This document shows positions 13,417 to 24,543 of a stretch of DNA of 47,953 nucleotides, in pieces. The stretch lies in the NCBI GenBank assembly GCA_020283715.1, contig JAIQCW010000179.1, positions 1 to 47,953 on the forward strand, given 5' to 3'. The number at the start of each line of letters is the position of its first letter. The first letter of the stretch is position 1. Origin of the DNA: Cytauxzoon felis (taxonomy: Eukaryota > Apicomplexa > Aconoidasida > Piroplasmida > Theileriidae). The notes below the pieces were generated by a model. The model was not told the DNA's origin, did no database searches, and saw nothing but the letters and a program-made list of their open reading frames with translations. A program made the position numbers and the translations under genes.

Positions 13417-15006
13417 ATGATAGTAATAATTTATATATATATATTATTAGAGTGTGTAGATGGTGATGTTGTATCTAATGATAAGAATGTAGTATCAAGA
13501 GGCGGTGTATCTATACCGTCATTGACATTAGTTCCAAATTCATCTAATAATCCAATGATATTATTTTCTGGTGATAATTTATATTCAATGGGTGTAGATT
13601 CAATAGGGAATTTTTCAATTAATGCTCATGACACACCAATGATAATAATTGATAATAATCAAACGATTTCAATGCATATGGAAAAATTATCTGTAAAGTA
13701 TAATGATAAATTATGATATATAATAATTAATATTAATCTTAGGAATATCGACCTTGATGGAGATTTAATAGTACAAGGTGTATCACAATTCCGTATGATT
13801 TGGCGTGAAGATTTCGAAAATACTAGAGGTTGGACTGGAACAGGTATTAATTATATGAAGTATTCCTCATTAATTCTATAATAGTTGAAAAAATGGATGT
13901 GTCTAAATGCTCAGGAATACAAATGCTAGGTGGTCATAAACTATTCGGACGGGTATTCAATATACTCCTACACATTAATAATTTAACCATAGGGACATGT
14001 ACAAAAAACTTTTATCGAACTTCCCGTACATAAAGAACTCAAAATCAAAGCCAACTTTCACTTCATAGATGAATGGGTATGTTATCCACCGAAAGTTATA
14101 CAGCCTCTCCACTCGAGGTCCAATTCACCTTCCTTTCCACTCGCCGTGGTGGCCTTTCTATTTACTTCCCCCTACGCTTCCCTGAGATCAGCTACGGGTA
14201 ATTATGTTAGCTACATATGACTTATACCGCATGTGTTTCCATCTTTTAATGTATTGGTTCCATCTGACCCACAGCATGGGCAATATATCACTGTAAGGTA
14301 TTGACCATAGCCTATCCTTTTGCCATTTGCGGATTCAAGAACATAATAATATTCAACTTTTGTCACGTCAGGTCTACATTTATATTCATTCTTATTCAAC
14401 TTCTCCGTATACTCCTCAACGAGTTTGATAAAACCTCATGACCTGGAAGCGATCTACGGGAGCTGGAAGGGGAGGTAAATAGAAGAGCCACCACGGCGAG
14501 TGGAACAGACTTGGATTGGACCTCAAGTGGAGTGTTCACTACGTTGATTCTGGTTGGCATATGTATAAATTTAGGTTGGTGAGTCTGGGTATATGAAATT
14601 GGATTTAATACCGAGTGGTCCAATGGAGTATGTATGGACTGAGAGGTGAGTGGATTAATGAATGATATGAATAGGACTATAGGCATTTCCATAGAGGTGA
14701 TTTTAATATAAATATTTGTGGTGGTATATTGAATGTATTTATAATATATAATTATAATTTAGGTGATGTTGGTGATGATAAATTTTCAGTACCAATTGTA
14801 AGTTGAAGTTTAATAATGGAAATTTTATGTAACATTAAAAATTAAAATAGGATATTACAATATCTCATACTTTAGATAAATTTACAATTTGTAAGTTTTA
14901 AATTTTATTTTAAATTATTTTTTTCCTAGTATTTGGTAGTACTTTAATCGGTAATTCCGAACAACAATCCTGGGGTATCTCCGGACTTGAAATACATGTT
15001 AGATAA
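13417..15006 (+). CDS. Secreted protein with ciliate/apicomplexan SWGI-type domain
   Basis: ATG 13417 opens a hydrophobic signal-peptide-like start (MIVIIYIYILLECVDG). Exons then give SVK|NIDLDGDLIVQG, WREDFENTRGWTG, CSGIQMLGGHKLFG, FIELPVHKELKIK...FIDEW, a GESGYMKLDL exon from 14575, GDFNINICGGILN, ISHTLDKFTI and SEQQSWGISGLEIHVR at the end. The order W-G-W, C..LGG..FG, F.LP.H...K, F.DSW-like, SWGI matches a secreted domain common in ciliates and apicomplexans, known to me only as an unnamed family; its function is unknown. The intron 14077-14574 contains an antigen-like fragment between element arms. The stop is four bases from the stop of the convergent gene at 15011. Confidence 0.75.
14109..14200. 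repeat. Modular element 10, left arm
   Basis: CCACTCGAGGT, CCAC-TCGCC-GTGG slot, arm ending gatcagctacgggta, directly followed by antigen-like DNA. Confidence 0.85.
14201..14440 (-). pseudogene. Cysteine-rich antigen C-terminal fragment inside an intron
   Basis: On the minus strand this reads KLVEEYTEKLNKNEYKC, SANGKRIGYGQYL, then CPCCG and LKDGNTCGIS, matching the end of the 36953-38755 ORF (KFVEAYTKKLNEE, CPCCG, LKDGEHCGIS) and the fragment in the ESF1 intron. It has no start, is opposite in strand to its host gene, and is flush at both ends with element arms (14109-14200 and 14441-14530). Confidence 0.8.
14441..14530. repeat. Modular element 10, right arm
   Basis: Begins acctggaagcgatctacggg flush with the cargo; CCAC...GTGG-type slot matching the left arm; ends ACCTCAAGTGG. 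Confidence 0.85.
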
Positions 15007-15010
15007 TCAT

Positions 15011-18000
15011 CTAATTTATCGGCTCTATCCTAAATCTCTTTGTACCCGCCCTCAATCTTGTACCAATATTCTCACCTATACATTTATATATATATTAAAC
15101 ATATATAATTATCCCAAGTATCATAACTCGAATGTAATGAACACTCCACCTGAGGTTACAACCAACTCTCTTCGTCCTGCCGTCAGCTCCTCTATTTACC
15201 TCCCCTCGGATTCCCGTAGATCATCCTCGGTATAATGTCTACCCGGAAGAACAGACCTCCACTTGAGGTTACAACATTGTCTTCCACTAGGCGTGGAGGC
15301 CTCTTCCAATTACCTATCCATAAAGGGTGAAGCCACTCCCGGAGATCGTGGCGGTAGAGAAGGTATGGATTGGACCTCAATGGAACCCGCAGCTGATCTC
15401 AGGGAAGCGGAGGGGGAAGTAAATAGAAGAGCTGACGGCAGTCAAATAGAGTTGGTTGTAACCTCAGGTGGACTATAATTCTTGATATGTTTGTTATATT
15501 TCTGTAAAAGATACCTTCGAGTACGAGTGAGACTCTTCCCATGGATTGAGGTGAGATATATTCGACTCTCTGTATAATGTTGATTGATGAATATAAATGA
15601 TTAAACCTTCCAAGCTTCAGACATTGCGGATGCTAGAATTGCAACAAGTGTTATACATGTTGTATTACTTGATGCTTCATCTTTTCCTGGTACATTTCTT
15701 AATACGATTAAAATTTCATTCTTGGCCATTTCCAATAAAATTTTCCGGGCTAAAAAATTAATGATTACTATAAGAAATAATTTTTAAAATTTACCATTTC
15801 TACGCAAATTATGTAATTCACGCATCTCACTTGGATCAACAGTTATTGATAATAACGCTTATAAATGTATAAATTTAAATTATATAAAATTCCAAACTTA
15901 CAAGTCAATTCCTCCAATAATGATATCCACATGTTCTCCTATAAAGAATTATAATGATTTTATATACAATAAATGTAAATCATCATTACATGTCCACTCC
16001 ACCTCTCTTTTCCACTCGCCGTTCCACCTGAGGTCCAATCCACCTTTCCTTCGTCTTGCAGACAGCACTTCTATTTAGTTGTCCCTCCGCTTCCCTGAGA
16101 TCAGCTACGGGTTCAACTCGGAAGAACAAAAATGTTAAGAAATATCATCGTTGAAGGTTGGAATGTTGAAATTAATTCTACCAGTTCTATCTCCATCATC
16201 TAAAAATGGTTTATTTGCAGGGGTAGAATTATACGTTTGATCATATGGTTGTGGATTTGTATATGTTACTTTAGCTAAGAATGCTGTACGAATAGTACCA
16301 TCAGAATCTCTAGCGCTATCTTGAGGAGTATTGTTGGCATCCTTTTTTTTCTGTATTGGTCGCATCATGCTGTATTTGGGCACCTGCTCCTGCAAATCCA
16401 ACGGAATCCATAAAAATACAAATGCCGAATGTACAACCAATTAAATTCCAATGCCATCTTTTACCCTCGGTAGAAGTAATATTATTATTCCAGTTTCTAG
16501 CTTTAGGAACAGCTGTAGCAGGAGTTTTATGATCACCAACTTCATTATCACCAGCACTTGTAAATTTGCCTATAGCTGCAGTTATAGGTGTTGTAATATT
16601 TGCGGCTGCAATTGTTTTATTATTTCCATAAGTAATAGGTTCTGTAATTTGTGAAGTAGCTGTTGAATTAACTGCGTCAAGAGCAGCCTTAGCATGTCCA
16701 CCTTTACCAGGTGAATTGTCAGTGATATTTTTAAAATCCGCAGCCGTACTTATTGCAGTAACCGAAGTTCTAGCATCACCAATTTTAGTTTTAACTGCAT
16801 TAAGTTTAGTTATTTTAGTTTGATCAGGAGATGGAGCAGCTTTAAGGGCGGATATAGCTTTGTCAATATTTCCTTCTGCTTCATTAAGTTTAGCAAGTAC
16901 GAAATTTTTAACATCCAATCCTGTGTTATCTACAAATTCTCCCCAATTCCCTGGACCTGTTCCTCCAGGCCCTAACCCAATACTATGTTCAGTTACATTG
17001 TCAATCTCATCCAATAACAGTGATGAAGCCAACATGATACCACCAAATATCTTTATATTGATCCCTTAATATTTTAGGTAGTCTATTTTTATTATTTGCA
17101 TGCGTAGGATGTTGACCTTCATCAAGTTTACCATTTCCAGTGGTACTATTTTGTATCGCTGTCCAGGTAGTTTTCGGCTCAAATGGATGATTATATACAG
17201 CATTAGGTTTAAAGTATTTGTATTTCCCATCATTTTGTGCAACACAAACTAAAATCGGTATACCACCGAAATGATACACGTAGACATATTTGACATCACT
17301 TGCAGTTATACCACTAATTGGGCTTCCTCTATTTTTAAATGAAACAGTACCAGTCATCTTCTTATATTTATGAGTATTATCACTAGTGTCAAAATGATGA
17401 GAATAATGTGTATAAACTCTAATGGGATGCATTGGGTTGTCATTGGTTACATGTATAGCGACATTATCCGTAGTACTAGGAGAAGAATCCTTAGGATAGC
17501 CTTGTAATTTGTCTATTTGTATTTCAATGGTACCACTATCATCCTGACTATGCTTAGATTTCGCTATACCAGGTTTGGTAGCATTTAATTCTACTGGTTT
17601 ACAATGAGATCACTTCCGTCAGTTATAACAGCATCTTCATGACTTCCAGTAAAACCATCATAATTATGTGTATCATTAGCACCACCACCAGATTTTTGAT
17701 ATTTATCTCTAATATCTTCAGGAAGTTGTCCATTATCTATCAAAAGATTGTGGCTCGTTCCACCAGCTTTATATTGAGCAATTGTAGTAGCACTTTCAGC
17801 AACATTTTTACCTGACTGCAATGTTATCGTTAAAGTACAATTCGTTGGTGGTGTGCTTGTTACTTTAAATGTTGATCCATTATGATTTGTATGATTAATC
17901 CAATCACTTGCTTTATGATTAGGAGCTAATGCATCTTTAACATCTCCAATAGTTGACATAATACATTACCCGTAGCTGATCTCAGGGAAGCGGAGGGGGA

Positions 18001-18636
18001 AGTAAATAGAGAAGGCCACCACGCCTAGTGGAAGGAGAGTTGGACTAGACCTCAGGTAGAGAGGCTGGACCTACGGTAGGGGTAACCTCAGGTGGAGACT
18101 TAACGGTCATCGATTGAGCATTGGGTATAGTATTTACTAGATTTTTTCATATCAACAAACCTCTCTGATCCATGTGGAGACATCTAGTTCGACGGTATTA
18201 TTGGGATGGAATTCGAGTAGAACTTGTAGAGCAGAGAGTGGTGTACCGGCCTGTATATATGAATAATATGATTGTTTGTATATACTTGACATGAGAATAG
18301 CCATGGTAATGTGAGTGATGATTCATCTTCGATGACATTTAATTCATCTGAGTTGATAAGAGTATGGAATGAGATGATTAATTACTTGGTACGGTGAATT
18401 CTTCATTATTATCATTATTTTTATTAAGGATATATTGTTCGAGATTAATAATTCTTCTTTCTAGTCTTAATTTTTCTATATGGATAAAAAATGTGTAGAG
18501 ATTTTTGTTGTCTATAGTAACCTTTTTCAAGATTTTGTAGACCATCATTAAGTTCTTTAACAATAGTGAGTAAAGGATCATATTTTGTGATTATAAATGA
18601 TTCTAAATCATTAGTAGTAGAATTATCATTAGTCAT
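15011..18636 (-). CDS. Conserved protein of unknown function, coiled-coil N-terminus
   Basis: ATG 18636 gives MTNDNSTTNDLESF, then a coiled-coil-like stretch (LNDGLQNLEKEKLRLERRI) formed by splicing out a 45-nt intron. Later exons give ELNVIEDESSLTLPWLF, AGTPLSALQVLLEFHP, ENMWISLLEELT, SLLSITVDPSEMRELHNL, ARKILLEMAKNEILIVLRNV, ASAMSEAWK, SMGRVSLVLEG and, after an element-bearing intron (15076-15514), ENIGTRLRAGTKRF. I do not recognise the family. The intron 15939-18170 (2.2 kb) contains antigen-like DNA between two element arms; the phase on both sides is compatible with splicing it out. Its stop (15011-15013) is four bases from the stop of the facing gene. Confidence 0.6.
15146..15471 (+). 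repeat. Modular element 11 (intron 15076-15514)
   Basis: Two nested halves: CCGT-slot arm then CCAC-TAGGC-GTGG slot; its internal hairpin is CCAT-aa-AGGG, an unpaired intermediate variant. Ends ACCTCAGGTGG. Confidence 0.9.
15994..16136. repeat. Modular element 12, left arm
   Basis: CCACTC start, GTCT-TGC-AGAC slot, arm ending gatcagctacgggtt, then the core motif caactcggaagaac abutting the antigen end. Confidence 0.85.
16137..17966 (-). pseudogene. Antigen-like gene fragment with frameshifts, inside an intron
   Basis: Reading on the minus strand from 17966: an ORF to about 17591 (ATG at 17959), a frame change, a segment with VKYVYVYHFGGIPILVCV and YKYFKP (like the units of the 9902-13052 ORF), another frame change near 17070, an alanine-rich stretch, then FAGAGAQIQHDA, a third change at an A8 run near 16350, and the end GRINFNIPTFNDDIS. 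The three frame breaks make an expressed product unlikely unless the homopolymers are misread. It lies between element arms 15994-16136 and 17967-18095, on the same strand as its host gene. Confidence 0.75.
17967..18095. repeat. Modular element 12, right arm
   Basis: Starts tacccgtagctgatctc flush with cargo, then a CCAC-TAGGC-GTGG-type slot and ACCTCAGGTGG. Confidence 0.85.
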
Positions 18637-18683
18637 TGATATGAAAAATTTTTTATATATATATAAAAAAATTAATGTGATTA

Positions 18684-20537
18684 TTATAGTGGTTCAAGTG
18701 TATCACCATTGATTTCAGATTTTAAATATCTAATATTGGCTATAAATTTATCTTTTATAATAGGATTAGTAAATTGTATAGCAACTGAATTTGTAAAATT
18801 GGCTGCATTAAATGCCATCATACAATCAAGTTTAATTAATGGATCATCATTAATTTGTTCTTGAAATTCATTTAAAATAATATTTTTTGAAATAATAATT
18901 TTATTTATTAATTTAATTGGAAAGAATCTTGAAATATTTTTCTTTGTTAAATAAATTACATTCTTATTATTATCTATACTTAAATATAATAATGTTGGTA
19001 CGATACGTGATTTTGTATAAAATAATACATTTACACCTACAGTTTTAAATATATTATCTTCCATATTATAATCTACTTCTAATCCAAATTTCTCTAGACG
19101 TATTTCATCTGAAGTCTTAAATTTTGGTGCTGATATACCATCATCATTAAATGATGGTGATGATGATACTATACCATCCGATACGTGTATTATTGTACTT
19201 ATTGATGATAATTTAGTCTCTAATGAACTATCACCATTACCAGATACACTATAAAATACAGATGTAGCCTCACCATCTAAAGTTACATTCCTGTCGTCTC
19301 CACCGTTCATCCACTCGCCGTGGTGGCCTTCTCTATTTACCTCCCCCTTCGCTTCCCTGAGATCAGCTGCGGGTAATCCATCTCCATTTGAGGTCCAACC
19401 ACTACCTTCTCTACCGCCACGATCTCCGGGAGTGGTTCTACTCTTTAGAGATAGGTAATTGGAAGAGGCTCCACGTCTAGTGGAAGAAGAGTTGGATTGG
19501 ACCTCGAGTGGAGAGCTGACGGCAGGAGTAACTGTGGAAGTCTGTTCTTCCGGGTTGACACTCTCTGTTCCTCCGGGTAGAATTCCTGTTCTTAGGGATT
19601 GGCGACCTTTGTTCTTCCGGGTTAAATGTTCTTGTTCTTCCGGGTTGACATTAAAATCTGATGTTTTATCAGTATATAATATGGATCCTGGGAATAATTC
19701 ATTATAATAATCTTCATCAACATAACAGATATATTTACATGCTTTTAGGAAATAATCTGAAGTATATTTATAAATTAAACTTAATTTAGAGGTCAAACTA
19801 TTATCAACGATAGATTTTTTATCATTCTCTAATACCATTGGCATTATACCCTCGTCCAATACCATACCCAATCTTTCATATTTATCAGATGATAATCTTC
19901 GAATATTAGAATTAGAACAACAATTACACAATAACATATCACATTTTACAACATCTTCACCACCAATATGAAGCTTACATGATGCTTTATTGTCCATCCT
20001 TCCATCAGATTCTCCACCTGAGGTCTTCCACTCGCCGTGGAGGCCTTCTCTATTTACTTCCCCCTCCGCTTCCCTGAGATCAGCTGCGGGTAGTCCACTT
20101 GAGGCTACATTACCACCATCACCTCTGCCACGATCTCTGGGAGTGGCTCTACTCTTTAGAGATAGGTAATTAGAAGAGCTGTCTGCAAGACCAACCTCAG
20201 GTGGAGAGTTGTCTTCATGACTTTCGTCAGGGTATAAATCAGCATTACCATTGCAGCATGTGAATAATCCGGTTCTTTTATTATTACCGAATGTGGCTGT
20301 TGGATGGTAATATGAGTAATCTTCTAGCTTGTTATCACTTTTATTATAATCATTATATACTGGGGTGTTGAAGATTCCGGAAACTGAATTTGGATAGTCG
20401 GTACTATCATTACTATATGATCCTTCTTCGTAAATAGTACTATCATCTACACAATATGGTATTTTTGGATCGACTACTCGGCGGTAATGTCCATTTTTAA
20501 GAGGTAGTAATTTAGCATAGGGTCCACCATTAACCAT
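18684..20537 (-). CDS. PH-like-fold protein with two in-frame element insertions
   Basis: Single open exon of 617 codons; ATG 20537. N-terminal part (GGPYAKLLPLKNGHYRRVV) is unrecognised. The C-terminal 150 residues look PH-like: a run of short strands (VNVLFYTKSRIVPTLLYLS, VIYLTKKNISRFFPI, VAIQFTN) closed by a helix (KDKFIANIRYL), reminiscent of apicomplexan inner-membrane-complex ISP proteins, but this is a guess. Two modular elements are translated within the ORF (20013-20204, about 64 codons, and about 19300-19652, about 118 codons), giving peptide such as [16 protein letters not shown] and [16 protein letters not shown], plus repeated NPEEQ. Neither introduces a stop or a frame change. 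No splice is needed, though removal as an intron cannot be excluded. Confidence 0.75.
   Translation of the reverse strand: MVNGGPYAKLLPLKNGHYRRVVDPKIPYCVDDSTIYEEGSYSNDSTDYPNSVSGIFNTPVYNDYNKSDNKLEDYSYYHPTATFGNNKRTGLFTCCNGNADLYPDESHEDNSPPEVGLADSSSNYLSLKSRATPRDRGRGDGGNVASSGLPAADLREAEGEVNREGLHGEWKTSGGESDGRMDNKASCKLHIGGEDVVKCDMLLCNCCSNSNIRRLSSDKYERLGMVLDEGIMPMVLENDKKSIVDNSLTSKLSLIYKYTSDYFLKACKYICYVDEDYYNELFPGSILYTDKTSDFNVNPEEQEHLTRKNKGRQSLRTGILPGGTESVNPEEQTSTVTPAVSSPLEVQSNSSSTRRGASSNYLSLKSRTTPGDRGGREGSGWTSNGDGLPAADLREAKGEVNREGHHGEWMNGGDDRNVTLDGEATSVFYSVSGNGDSSLETKLSSISTIIHVSDGIVSSSPSFNDDGISAPKFKTSDEIRLEKFGLEVDYNMEDNIFKTVGVNVLFYTKSRIVPTLLYLSIDNNKNVIYLTKKNISRFFPIKLINKIIISKNIILNEFQEQINDDPLIKLDCMMAFNAANFTNSVAIQFTNPIIKDKFIANIRYLKSEINGDTLEPL
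19300..19652 (-). repeat. Modular element 13, translated in frame (PH-like gene)
   Basis: Full element plus four or five tandem core repeats (TGTTCTTCCGGGTTGACA) that encode NPEEQ motifs on the gene strand. No stop in frame. Confidence 0.9.
20013..20204 (-). repeat. Modular element 14, translated in frame (PH-like gene)
   Basis: 192 bp (64 codons) from CCACCTGAGGT to ACCTCAGGTGG; encodes [16 protein letters not shown] and [16 protein letters not shown] in sense orientation. Confidence 0.9.
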
Positions 20538-20921
20538 TTTTTTTAATCATTAAAAATTAAAAATGGCAATGATAATAATTGCTATATCATAAATTTAAAG
20601 ATGATAATAACTAAATTATATATAAATTTATACATTTAATGCTAGTATTTATATACCTGGAAGGTACGACTGTTATATGCAAATAGATGCATAATATAAC
20701 TTTTCATAAAATATTTCATGTCCAATTAGCATTTTAACTATAAAATAAATATTATAATTTATATTATTTCTATATACTATCATTAAACAATTTATAAATC
20801 CATCCTTCACTTATATACTTCTACACATCCCCCATCCATCCAAATAAAAATTCTCTGAAATACTACGCGACTATATATATTAACTCTATAAATTTATTCA
20901 TATTATAAATTTTTATATATT
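20538..20921. other. Divergent intergenic region
   Basis: AT-rich spacer between the starts of the PH-like gene (-) and the putative secreted protein (+). Presumably holds both promoters; no element copy and no motif I can name. Confidence 0.5.
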
Positions 20922-22268
20922 ATGCCTTCATGGCTATACTTTTATCTCATTCTCACAGTGATTATCAATACACATCAAATACAAAATGATAAAACAACAT
21001 CAAGACTATTACAAATTAAAAATTACACAGTAATTCCGGTAATTTAACATTATAAACACCAAATCCCATATACAAATAGGATGTTGAACCAATACCTAAA
21101 ATACGATTGTATGTCTATAATAAACCAAACACATTCAACCCTACCAATACAATGTAAGATCAGTTTTCATCTACACATTTAAAATTTAAAGGTTTAGCAA
21201 TAGAATTCTATACGAATTAGAAGATAAAAAACAAAAAGATGATGTAAGTTCTCTCATATCACCATCATTGAACAGTTCTGTTCTTCCGGGTTGACATGAA
21301 CGAACATTATAACTGAGGTGTTGTCAACTCCACTTGAGGTCTACTATACCTCTTCTCCCACTGCCGTGGTGGCTTCTCCACCTGAGGTCCAATCCAACTC
21401 TCCTTCTCTTGCAGAGAGCTCCTTTATTTACCTCACCTCGACTCCCATAGATCGTCTCGGATACCTCAGCCACGATCTCTGGGAGTGGCATTACTCTTTA
21501 GAGATAGGTAAATAGAAGAGCTGACGGCAGGATATACCTCGAGTGGAGAAGCCACCACGGCAGTGGGAGAAGAGGTATAGTAGACCTCAAGTGGAGTTGA
21601 CAACATCTGATCTTGGAATCTTTTAATATAAAATTTAATTCCTATTATACTTTTTATTATCCATATATTACATTTATTTCCTGATATTTCGGTTGTTTTT
21701 AAGTGTAGTTTTTCAAGTTTACTTACGCTTCTTTTTCCAACTGGTCCAACATACAATGACCATTTCGATTATTATAATGAGAATATATATTTGATATTAT
21801 GTGTACTTCTTATTAATATTAAATTATTAAATGTTGTTATTCCTTTTGTAATGAATTTATGACTGGGATTTCTTTGGAAATCAAACGCACCTCGACCTGT
21901 GCATCACCTATACATGTGTAGATGAATTATACCTCAATTCTCTTGCACATTCTGGGTATGATAAAATTTCCTCAATAATACAAACCCCTGTATAACAACT
22001 AAGGAAAAACAGTGGTGTGGATGATGTTACAGGAAGTATAGGATAGGAATTTAATTTATAGACTTTAAAATCACATTTAAATTAATATTTCATTTACAGA
22101 TTATAAAATTGCAACGTGAATATAATAAGCTGCATCAAATACAGGTAATTTTGGGGGTGGATTTTTTAAATAATTCAAATAACATATTTATAGAAGAGGC
22201 AATTATCAATGATAATGGGTAATGATTGAAAATAATTTTAATTATTTTATATTTATAGATGGTCTTGA
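20922..22268 (+). CDS. Putative small secreted or membrane protein
   Basis: ATG 20922 starts a clear signal peptide (MPSWLYFYLILTVIINTHQ). Further exons give DVEPIPKIRLYVYNKPN, then FSNRILYELEDKKQKDD, and after a long intron IIKLQREYNKLHQIQ running to IFIEEAIINDNGWS, stop at 22266-22268. The region 21620-22080 may hold one or two further exons that I could not place: there is an open plus frame with a hydrophobic stretch near 21790-21860, and the minus strand has a credible donor/acceptor pair there too. The intron from about 21245 contains an element with a 62-bp perfect inverted repeat. No family recognised. Confidence 0.45.
21276..21604 (-). repeat. Modular element 15 with 62-bp perfect inverted repeat
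   Basis: Left 21320-21381 and right 21543-21604 are exact reverse complements; the inner part is a normal element. Preceded by a core motif (TGTTCTTCCGGGTTGACAT). Confidence 0.92.
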
Positions 22269-22622
22269 AAAATCTCAATGTTGTAAAGTATGATATGTTA
22301 ATGTTGTTTAATTGATGTTTGTTATGATGGTGGTGTTGGTAATAATAGAATTAGAAATAAAAAATATATATAATTTCATATATGGATTATATCTAATATA
22401 ATTTTAAATATATTAATTTAATAAAAATGCTAGCGCTAGTTCGGTATTAGGATTTTTAAATGTTAGTAAATAAGTTGATTAGAAGATGCTCTAATTACGC
22501 AATTTACAAATGTATTATAAATTTATTTTAACTTTTGATTCCTATGGATTCCTATTATAATTTCAATTTTTTAAAATTACTATAATCGTCAAACGATTCC
22601 TAATACAATGTATTGGTAAAAG
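22269..22622. other. Intergenic
   Basis: AT-rich spacer between two plus-strand genes; no ORF, RNA gene or element recognised. Confidence 0.5.
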
Positions 22623-24453
22623 ATGGATGAGCAATACCATTCAAATGTTGAAGACGTCTTCATTAATTCCGCCAACCTCAATAATTCGCAAATAAATGCA
22701 CTTGTAAGTTGATGTTTTATCAGTTGAATGAATATCATTGATGTATGAAGTTGTTATTATTATGAAATGATATTGAAGAGTGATGAAGTTACCATCAATC
22801 TCATCATTTTTAATTTCATTCATACATCATTGACCTTTTTATTAGCTGAAAGTGTTATGTAGTCACCACTTTCTCCATGTATAATACATCACTACTTTCA
22901 ACACCTCAAATTTCACACACATTAATTCATTTCATTTTCTAGAGCCAATTATTACAATTTCAATGTGCAAGATTAGAAAAAAAACTATCCGCTCTACAAT
23001 TTAAACGGAAAATGTTAATGGAAGGAAAGGGTATCAACGTCAGTCTAAATGAACTCGTATCGCGAGAATTAATCGAAGCCGCCGAACATCTTTTTACAAA
23101 CAAACTAAATCAATCCTATGCATTCAATAATGAAGATAATAATACCAACATGAATACCACACATGATCAAGTTTGTTTATCAATCTATATTTTAAATTTA
23201 TTATACAGGATAATAATCTAACTACCAAAGTATGTCTAACAAGAATTTTTACTTTTAACCAAGATTATCACCACCTGAGGTTTAGTCCTCCTCTCCTTGT
23301 CCTGCAGACAGCCTCTCTATTTACCTCACCTTCCAGCTCCCGTAGATCGCTTCCAGGTATTCCACTTGAGGTTACATCCATACATTCTCGTTCCTCCGAG
23401 TTGAACTTATTTTGTTCCTCCGGGTAGAATTTCTGTTCTTAGGGGTTGAACATCTACGTTCTTCCGGGTTAACATTATACCGAGGATGATCTACGGAAAT
23501 CCGGGGGGAGATAACTAGTAGAGGCTCCACGCCAAGTGGAAGACAAGGAGGTAACCTCAAGTGAACGGCAGGACCAAGAGAGGTCGATTGAACCTCGGAT
23601 GGAACGAAGTCTGTTGAGCTTTGATATTCTATTAATTACAGGAGGAGATATCTCGTATAATAAATGTGATTAATACAAGAAACACTAAACATGTTCAATT
23701 TGTGAATGTAAATGATGAAAATGAAGATGGAAATATAGAATATAAAAGACCCAATCGACGGTCAACCACTCTTCCAAATTATAATGATAATATGGAAATT
23801 AGTAAGTTTAATCACTACAACAACACATGGTGTCTATAAATCATGTTTTTCCATTGAAGATCTTCCACTCTATCATCCACTAGTCTATACCGCTTGTCCT
23901 GCAGACAGCTCTCCACATGAGATCCAATCCACCTTGCATTCTCTTGCAGAGAGCTCTCCTAATTACATATCTCTAAAGAGTAAAGCCACTCCCGTAGATC
24001 GTGGCGAAGATGGAGAGGGTAGTGGTTGTAACCTCGAGTGGAGAGAAGGCTCCACGCCGAGTGGGATCAGAGTTGGAATGGACCTCGGGTGTTCTGGGGG
24101 ATTAAAACTATAATCTTTATCATGTTTCTACATTAAACCCTATTTATTCCTTTAATTAACACTTCTATAGCTGGTGAAATTCAGTTGATATTGCACAGTC
24201 AGGGTAATTGTAAACCTTGTGCATTTTTTTACAATAAGAAAAAGGGTTGTCGTAATGGCCCTAGCTGTGGTTTTTGCCACCATGAAGATCATTCATTGTG
24301 TTCTCTTAAGCAATGGAAGAAACAACACAAATTATTTACGGTAAATTTAATGTAATCATTTTATTAAAATTAATTCAGAGCCAAAGCTTCAATGACACTA
24401 ATGAAGAAATTAGGCGATGTAGTTCAGAAAATTTTGCTAATTTAAAAGGCTAA
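22623..24453 (+). CDS. CCCH zinc-finger protein
   Basis: Probable RNA-binding regulator. Exons: 22623-22703 (MDEQYHSNVEDVF), 22943-about 23169 (SQLLQFQCARLEKKLSALQ, coiled-coil-like), a 21-nt exon ending at 23229 (DNNLTTK), 23642-23811 (EEISRIINVINTRNTKHV), 24171-about 24341, and a last exon ending FANLKG at 24453. The fifth carries a CCCH finger of the alveolate type: GNCKPCAFF, C.NGPSCGFCH, where the C-x8-C-x5-C-x3-H ligands are C in PCAFF, C in GCRNG, C in PSCGF and the H in FCHH. Introns 23230-23641 and 23812-24170 contain elements; the first intron (22704-22942) is long but has only a short unrelated inverted repeat. Confidence 0.75.
23271..23602. repeat. Modular element 16 (CCCH gene intron)
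   Basis: Ccagctcccgtagatcgctt arm, core repeats, GATGATCTACGG arm; lacks the CTCT-aa-AGAG hairpin. Confidence 0.85.
23893..24092 (+). repeat. Modular element 17 (CCCH gene intron)
   Basis: CTCT-TGC-AGAG and CCAC-type slots, CTCT-aa-AGAG and GCCAC...GTGGC hairpins, sense. Confidence 0.85.
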
Positions 24454-24543
24454 TATGCTTATCAAAATTTATACACTTAACATATTTATACCCATCTGAA
24501 CAATGAATTGATATGTTTCCTCTACCAAATGTTATACAGCCAA

